Assembly: GCF_959029255.1 (NCBI RefSeq) | Contig: NZ_CAUFUE010000014.1 | Coordinates: 50,926-114,925, forward strand | Direction of reading: 5' to 3' | DNA length: 64,000 nucleotides | DNA from: an uncultured Bacteroides sp. | GTDB taxonomy: Bacteria; Bacteroidota; Bacteroidia; Bacteroidales; Bacteroidaceae | In this document: positions 60,244-64,000 of the stretch, in pieces | Position numbering within the stretch: position 1 is the first letter of the stretch | Layout of the letters: every line of letters begins with the position of its first letter | Made by a program: the position numbers and the translations under genes | The notes under the pieces: model-generated | What the model was told of the DNA's origin: nothing | Database searches by the model: none | What the model saw: only the letters and a program-made list of their open reading frames with translations

Positions 60244-61155
60244 ATGATAAAGAAACTATGCATATTACTTCTGACTGTATGTTTCGTTGCGCCGCTTGCG
60301 GCGCAACAATACAGCAGCGGTGATGCGTCGTTTGCTCCTAAGAAAGGTCAGTGGCAGATTTCTGCCGTGATTGGTAATAGTCAAATGTTCAATCAGAATA
60401 TGGAATATCTCTTGCCTACATATTGGAATGAAAGTTATGGCTTTAACCAGCAGGCAGGTTTGGGGGGCTGGAACGGTTCCAATAAATCTGATGACCCCGG
60501 AATTTACCTCGGCTTAGGAAACTTGAATAGTAATAATCTCGTCAACTTAATCGGTATTCAGGGAAAGTACTTCTTGACAGACCATTGGGATATAAACGTG
60601 ATGTTCAGTATGAATATCAACGCTACTCCCTCTAAAGATTATGTGGAAGGTGACTATTCCGTAAAAGAAATGCCAATTCAGTCCGCCAAATATATGGAAG
60701 GACGCATAAGCAATGCTTGGACGGCAGTCATAGGTTCGAATTACTATTTCAATACGAGAAACGAACGTATCAACCTCTATCTGGGAGGTGCTTTAGGATG
60801 GCAGATGGGACGCATCGAAACAACAACTCCCTATACCGGAGAGACAATCGAAGATCCGGATATGGATGATGAAAAAACCGGTGATGCCGATTTGGATGAC
60901 GCCAACAATGTATCTGTCCAACTATACACCCCTAATTCGCGTGCAGGACAAATTTTCGGTCTTCGTGCAAGTGCAGTGGCGGGTATAGAATATAGTGTAG
61001 CCAAAGGTTTGGTTTTCGGCTTTGAAGTTCAACCTGTATCCTATCGTTACGACCATATACAGATTTGTCCGAAAGGTTCGGTAGCTTATAAAGTGGGCCA
61101 TCACAGCATCGGCCTCTTTGCTACCCCGAATTTGAAAATTGGATTCCGCTTTTAA
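60244..61155 (+). CDS. Outer-membrane beta-barrel protein paired with the coiled-coil lipoprotein
   Basis: A 303-residue exported protein (signal ending PLAAQQ) with alternating aromatic strands and a terminal Phe (LKIGFRF), the sign of an outer-membrane barrel. Aspartate-rich loop (DPDMDDEKTGDADLDDANN) near residue 205-225 may bind calcium. No enzyme motif is seen. Spacing of 25 bp from the lipoprotein gene and a shared terminator indicate one operon. Confidence 0.72.
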   Translation: MIKKLCILLLTVCFVAPLAAQQYSSGDASFAPKKGQWQISAVIGNSQMFNQNMEYLLPTYWNESYGFNQQAGLGGWNGSNKSDDPGIYLGLGNLNSNNLVNLIGIQGKYFLTDHWDINVMFSMNINATPSKDYVEGDYSVKEMPIQSAKYMEGRISNAWTAVIGSNYYFNTRNERINLYLGGALGWQMGRIETTTPYTGETIEDPDMDDEKTGDADLDDANNVSVQLYTPNSRAGQIFGLRASAVAGIEYSVAKGLVFGFEVQPVSYRYDHIQICPKGSVAYKVGHHSIGLFATPNLKIGFRF

Positions 61156-61190
61156 TATTCGAGAGAAGTCCAAATAATTACTTTGTAAGA

Positions 61191-61226
61191 AACACCCCGG
61201 ACGCAGGAAACGGGGTGTTTTTTTAT
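61191..61226 (+). terminator. Terminator after the barrel gene
   Basis: AACACCCCG pairs with CGGGGTGTT (61211-61219), followed by a seven-T run. Confidence 0.92.
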
Positions 61227-61298
61227 AGGTATAAATAATAATTTATTGTATCTTTAAGCTCACAGAAAAAGAAGTAAAACCTTTAAATCAAAATATTT

Positions 61299-61871
61299 AT
61301 GCGATACTACAAATTATCCGCCATAGCGCTTATTGCGCTTATGCTGGCCGGTTGCAATGGTGGCAGGAAAAAAAATTACATTATCGAAGGAAAAGTGACC
61401 AATCCGAAGCTTGATGGAAGAACCGTATACATGCAAGATGCGCTGACCGGACAAATACGTTATGACAGTGTAGTTGTGGAGCATGGGACATTCCGTTTTG
61501 AGGGCAAGCAAGATGAGCCTGTAGTCAGGGAACTGCTGGTGCAAGAAAACGATAGCGACATGTTTCCCGTTACTCTGCCTTTTGTGTTGGAGAATGGCAG
61601 GATAGAGGTCGATCTAGGCGAACGTGTCTATGTAGGTAATACCGCCTTGAATAAAGAGATAATGGATGTATTGATGGCTGTCGATAAATTCACCGAACAA
61701 GATTTGGCAAGAAAGTCTGTTGAAGGTATGAAAGCGGATTTTGCTAACCTGTTAATGTCAGAGATTGTGAAACATTCTGACAATGTCATTGGAAGATACC
61801 TGTACGACGCCTATCAAAACAAACTGACGGAAGAACAGAAAAACGAAGCGAAGAAGATACTGGCTCTGTAA
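61299..61871 (+). CDS. DUF4369 lipoprotein
   Basis: A 190-residue lipoprotein (MLAGCNGG lipobox) with the DUF4369 beta domain: YIIEGKVTNPKLDGRTVYMQ, RYDSVVVEHGTFRFEGK and ENGRIEVDLGE. In many Bacteroidota this domain precedes a thioredoxin (TlpA-like) domain; here the chain ends with a helical tail and no CxxC, so only the first part is present. It may bind a ligand or a partner in the periplasm. It has its own terminator. Confidence 0.75.
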   Translation: MRYYKLSAIALIALMLAGCNGGRKKNYIIEGKVTNPKLDGRTVYMQDALTGQIRYDSVVVEHGTFRFEGKQDEPVVRELLVQENDSDMFPVTLPFVLENGRIEVDLGERVYVGNTALNKEIMDVLMAVDKFTEQDLARKSVEGMKADFANLLMSEIVKHSDNVIGRYLYDAYQNKLTEEQKNEAKKILAL

Positions 61872-61896
61872 ATAGGTGAGTTTTGCCGGGGCAGGT

Positions 61897-61943
61897 ACAA
61901 CGAAAAGCGGATAAGTAAAATACTATCCGCTTTCGTTGTTTTT
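61897..61943 (+). terminator. Terminator after the DUF4369 gene
   Basis: A 17-base arm (61897-61913) pairs with a 16-base arm (61924-61939) with one bulged A, then Ts. Its right arm contains the TTG of the next promoter. Confidence 0.9.
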
Positions 61944-61964
61944 AAGAGAAAAGATGTATCTTTG
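61936..61964 (+). promoter_or_regulatory. Promoter of the Rpn-family nuclease gene
   Basis: TTG at 61936-61938, an 18-bp spacer and TATCTTTG at 61957-61964. This rules out the longer reading frame that begins at 61936 and supports the ATG at 61990. Confidence 0.65.
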
Positions 61965-61989
61965 TTGTGGCTTAAATACGAGACTTGCA

Positions 61990-62847
61990 ATGAGTAAGTT
62001 TATAAATCCGTTTACCGATTACGGCTTTAAGAAAATATTCGGACAAGAGATATCTAAGGATCTTTTAATTGATTTTCTTAATGGTTTGTTGGAAGGCGAA
62101 CGGGTGATAACGGATTTGACTTTTCTCAATAACGAGCAACTTCCGGAATATATGGAAGATCGGGGAGTTATATATGATATATATTGTACTACCGATACGG
62201 GAGAAAAGATAATTGTGGAGATGCAGAATAAATCGCAGGTGCGTTTCAAGGAACGGGCGCTTTATTATCTGTCTCGTGCCATTATCAGACAAGGGCAGGT
62301 GGGGTATGAGTGGAAGTTTGATATAAAAGCTGTCTATGGTGTGTTTTTTATGAACTTTCTTCTGGCGGATGATGTTAAGCTGAGGACAGATGTAATTCTT
62401 GCAGACCGGGAAAATGGTGATATGTTTTGTGACAAGCTGCGTCAGATATTTATCGCTCTTCCCAAATTTAAAAAAGAAGAGAGTGAATGTGAGAATGATT
62501 TTGAACGTTGGATATATATACTTACAAATATGGAGACACTTAAACGATTGCCTTTCAAGGCTCGCAAGGCGGTCTTCGAAAGACTGGAAAAGATTGCCGA
62601 TGTAGCTTCTCTTTCGAGGGAGGAACGGGAACTTTATGAGAATAGCGTGGATGACTATCGTACGCATTTATGCGTGATGGATGCTGCAAAATTAGAAGGA
62701 CGTGAAGAAGGACGTGCGGAGGGACGTGAAGAGGGTCGTGCGGAAGAACGTCTTGCCAATGCTCGCGCTATGAAAGAAAAAGGAATTTCCAACTCATTGA
62801 TTATGGATATTACAGGGCTTACTTTGGAAGAGTTGGATAAACTTTAA
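61990..62847 (+). CDS. Rpn family PD-(D/E)XK nuclease / putative transposase
   Basis: About 285 residues from MSKFINPFTDYGFKKIFGQE, the usual opening of this family. The catalytic core has IYDIYCTTDTGEKIIVEMQ, with the D...ExQ pattern of PD-(D/E)XK enzymes. Rpn proteins promote RecA-independent recombination and may act in defence. Near the C-terminus an acidic-basic run (GREEGRAEGREEGRAEER) is made of short repeats, and a small HTH-like end (SNSLIMDITGLTLEEL) follows. It is a single gene with its own promoter and terminator. Confidence 0.88.
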   Translation: MSKFINPFTDYGFKKIFGQEISKDLLIDFLNGLLEGERVITDLTFLNNEQLPEYMEDRGVIYDIYCTTDTGEKIIVEMQNKSQVRFKERALYYLSRAIIRQGQVGYEWKFDIKAVYGVFFMNFLLADDVKLRTDVILADRENGDMFCDKLRQIFIALPKFKKEESECENDFERWIYILTNMETLKRLPFKARKAVFERLEKIADVASLSREERELYENSVDDYRTHLCVMDAAKLEGREEGRAEGREEGRAEERLANARAMKEKGISNSLIMDITGLTLEELDKL

Positions 62848-62864
62848 ACTTTTGCGTTAATAGA

Positions 62865-62898
62865 AACACCTTGCATTTATGAGACAAGGTGTTTTTTC
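62865..62898 (+). terminator. Terminator after the Rpn gene
   Basis: AACACCTTG pairs with CAAGGTGTT (62885-62893), followed by Ts. It may also serve the convergent recombinase gene. Confidence 0.85.
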
Positions 62899-62930
62899 TA
62901 TATTTGAATTTATGATAAGATAAATAGACT

Positions 62931-63890
62931 TTATAGATTGAAATCGAATTTATTTCTCGGATGTTTGTTGGACAGAATTTTTTTCTGTTTGCTCAGGTTG
63001 ACATGTGTATAAATTTGCGTGGTGACTATGCTACTATGTCCCAAAAGGTTTTGAATATATTTAATATCAACATCTTCTTCCAATAGTAATGTTGCAAAGG
63101 TATGACGGAAGGTATGTGGGGTGATATGTTTTGATAAATTCAGCTCGTTTACGCATCGCTTCACAAGCAGCCTGACCGACTGTGATGAAATCTCATGCCC
63201 AAGTCGATTTATAAAGAAGTGGGAACTGGGTTTGAATAATGCGCGGTAGTCTTTTAAAATGGATAATACTTCTTTAGAACAGATTTGAATGATTCTTTCT
63301 TTATTTCCTTTTCCATAGACTTTAATAGTGCCGTAAGTCAAATCAATATCCTTGTATTGTAATTGGCAGAGTTCAGATACCCGGATACCTGTAGCAAATA
63401 GAAGTTCGATTATGGCGATATTCCTGGTTTGTGATTTATATGTATAACTATCTAATTGTTTGTTTTTAATCCGCTCTTGATATAAAAATCTCAGTATCAT
63501 TTTCACTTCGTTAAAACACATCACCGTGGGTAATATTTGGGGTTCTTTTAAACGAATTTTTAGTTTCCGGAGTGGATTTATAAAAGTTTCATTCTCAAAC
63601 TCGTAGAATGAAAAAAAAGCTTTCATTGATGCGATTTTCCGTTTAATCGTTTTGTATTTATAGCTTGCTATATTTTGTAGATAGCTTTTTATCATATCTT
63701 TTGATACCATTTCAATTTGTTCTATCGAAAACTTTTCAATAAGATATTTCTCCAATTGACTTAAATCTATATGATAAGCCATCATTGTTTTTTTACTCAA
63801 TCCTTTTTCATATTTACAATGAAATATGAAATCTCCCAAAGCTGCTTTCACCGTCTTTGATTCATTTCGCGATGTTACTTGTATCTCCAT
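62931..63890 (-). CDS. Tyrosine recombinase (XerC/XerD-like integrase)
   Basis: A 319-residue site-specific recombinase. A SAM-like core-binding domain (about residues 15-105) is followed by the catalytic domain with Arg in ATGIRVSELC, Lys in YGKGNKERII, HTFRHTFATLL (His and Arg), GHSS and the nucleophile Tyr in QIYTHVN. All catalytic residues are present. Similar Bacteroides enzymes flip promoters, join capsule loci or serve mobile elements. No att site or element is visible in the last 110 bases, so the role is open. Confidence 0.9.
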   Translation of the reverse strand: MEIQVTSRNESKTVKAALGDFIFHCKYEKGLSKKTMMAYHIDLSQLEKYLIEKFSIEQIEMVSKDMIKSYLQNIASYKYKTIKRKIASMKAFFSFYEFENETFINPLRKLKIRLKEPQILPTVMCFNEVKMILRFLYQERIKNKQLDSYTYKSQTRNIAIIELLFATGIRVSELCQLQYKDIDLTYGTIKVYGKGNKERIIQICSKEVLSILKDYRALFKPSSHFFINRLGHEISSQSVRLLVKRCVNELNLSKHITPHTFRHTFATLLLEEDVDIKYIQNLLGHSSIVTTQIYTHVNLSKQKKILSNKHPRNKFDFNL

Positions 63891-64000
63891 GTCTTTCTAA
63901 TTTAAAATAATTGCGAAGTAACTTTATATGTTTGTATTTAGCTAGTTGTCAGGGTAAAAAGGTTATGGCGAATAATCGATAACTTAATATTATGGATGAT

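Noticed and set aside
61936..61989. N-terminal extension of the Rpn protein
   Set aside because: It overlaps the promoter at 61936-61964, and the family begins at MSKFINPFTD.
63927..63934. Forward TATGTTTG box at the window end
   Set aside because: No TTG at the right distance and no following gene in view; chance in AT-rich DNA.

Overview
This window reads as chromosome of a gut Bacteroides (order Bacteroidales). Four things point there. A SusC/SusD glycan-uptake locus sits next to a periplasmic-sensor regulator. Bacteroidota-only families such as DUF4199, DUF6048, DUF6452 and DUF4369 are present. Propionate-type methylmalonyl-CoA decarboxylase genes are present. Promoters repeatedly match the Bacteroides pattern TTG-N19/21-TAnnTTTG. 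The species cannot be fixed from the sequence alone.

Layout. 0-6 kb: a HipB/HipA pair, a DUF6155 gene broken by an in-frame amber codon, a VOC protein with a C-terminal helix-turn-helix, mnmE, a response-regulator relic and a uridine-phosphorylase-like gene. 6-15 kb: flotillin floA with an NfeD partner and a TPR/PD40 protein, a TtcA-type tRNA thiolase, a DUF486 membrane protein, then a reverse-strand run (DUF4199, glycosyltransferase 2, DUF6452, DUF6048, mntP, apbE). 15.2-15.4 kb: SRP RNA followed by tRNA-Thr(UGU).

15.5-28.6 kb is a polysaccharide utilization locus: propeller/Y_Y_Y/LuxR-type regulator, SusC, SusD, PKD-containing surface glycan-binding lipoprotein, BACON-GH16 endo-glucanase and GH3 beta-glucosidase. 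The enzyme set resembles the beta-1,3-glucan (laminarin) loci of gut Bacteroides. Four exact TGACGTATT boxes, the last three spaced 11 and 22 bp apart, lie between the regulator and susC and are a good candidate for its operator.

28.6-35.2 kb: enolase, a pentapeptide-repeat protein, a gluzincin-like protease, a decayed M23 protein, the fluoride channel CrcB, a small helical protein, a structured RNA with 6S-like architecture and an AbiE toxin-antitoxin pair. 35.2-51 kb: GH97 glucosidase, MFS exporter, a PurF-like protein lacking the usual N-terminal cysteine, pepT, gcvT, an M48-like protein with a changed HExxH motif, L31, an EEP phosphatase, class II aldolase, a GH13 neopullulanase-type amylase and a TPR protein. 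GH97 and GH13 each have a LacI-type box (GCAAACGTTT plus two bases) upstream.

52-57 kb is the methylmalonyl-CoA decarboxylase cluster (mce, mmdA, OadG-like, biotin carrier, mmdB), a sodium-pump route to propionate. 57-64 kb: an 8-unit 11-bp tandem array, a coiled-coil lipoprotein with an outer-membrane barrel partner, a DUF4369 lipoprotein, an Rpn-family nuclease and a tyrosine recombinase at the window edge.

Intergenic DNA carries two related repeat families. One is 11-bp tandem arrays (18.4 kb and 57.1 kb). The other is palindromic elements with the word CAGAGGACAC (10.65 kb and 41.3-41.6 kb). I found no single large undescribed gene system. The most interesting signals are the phased boxes, the repeat families, the 6S-like RNA, the shared LacI-type boxes and several enzymes with altered catalytic residues.
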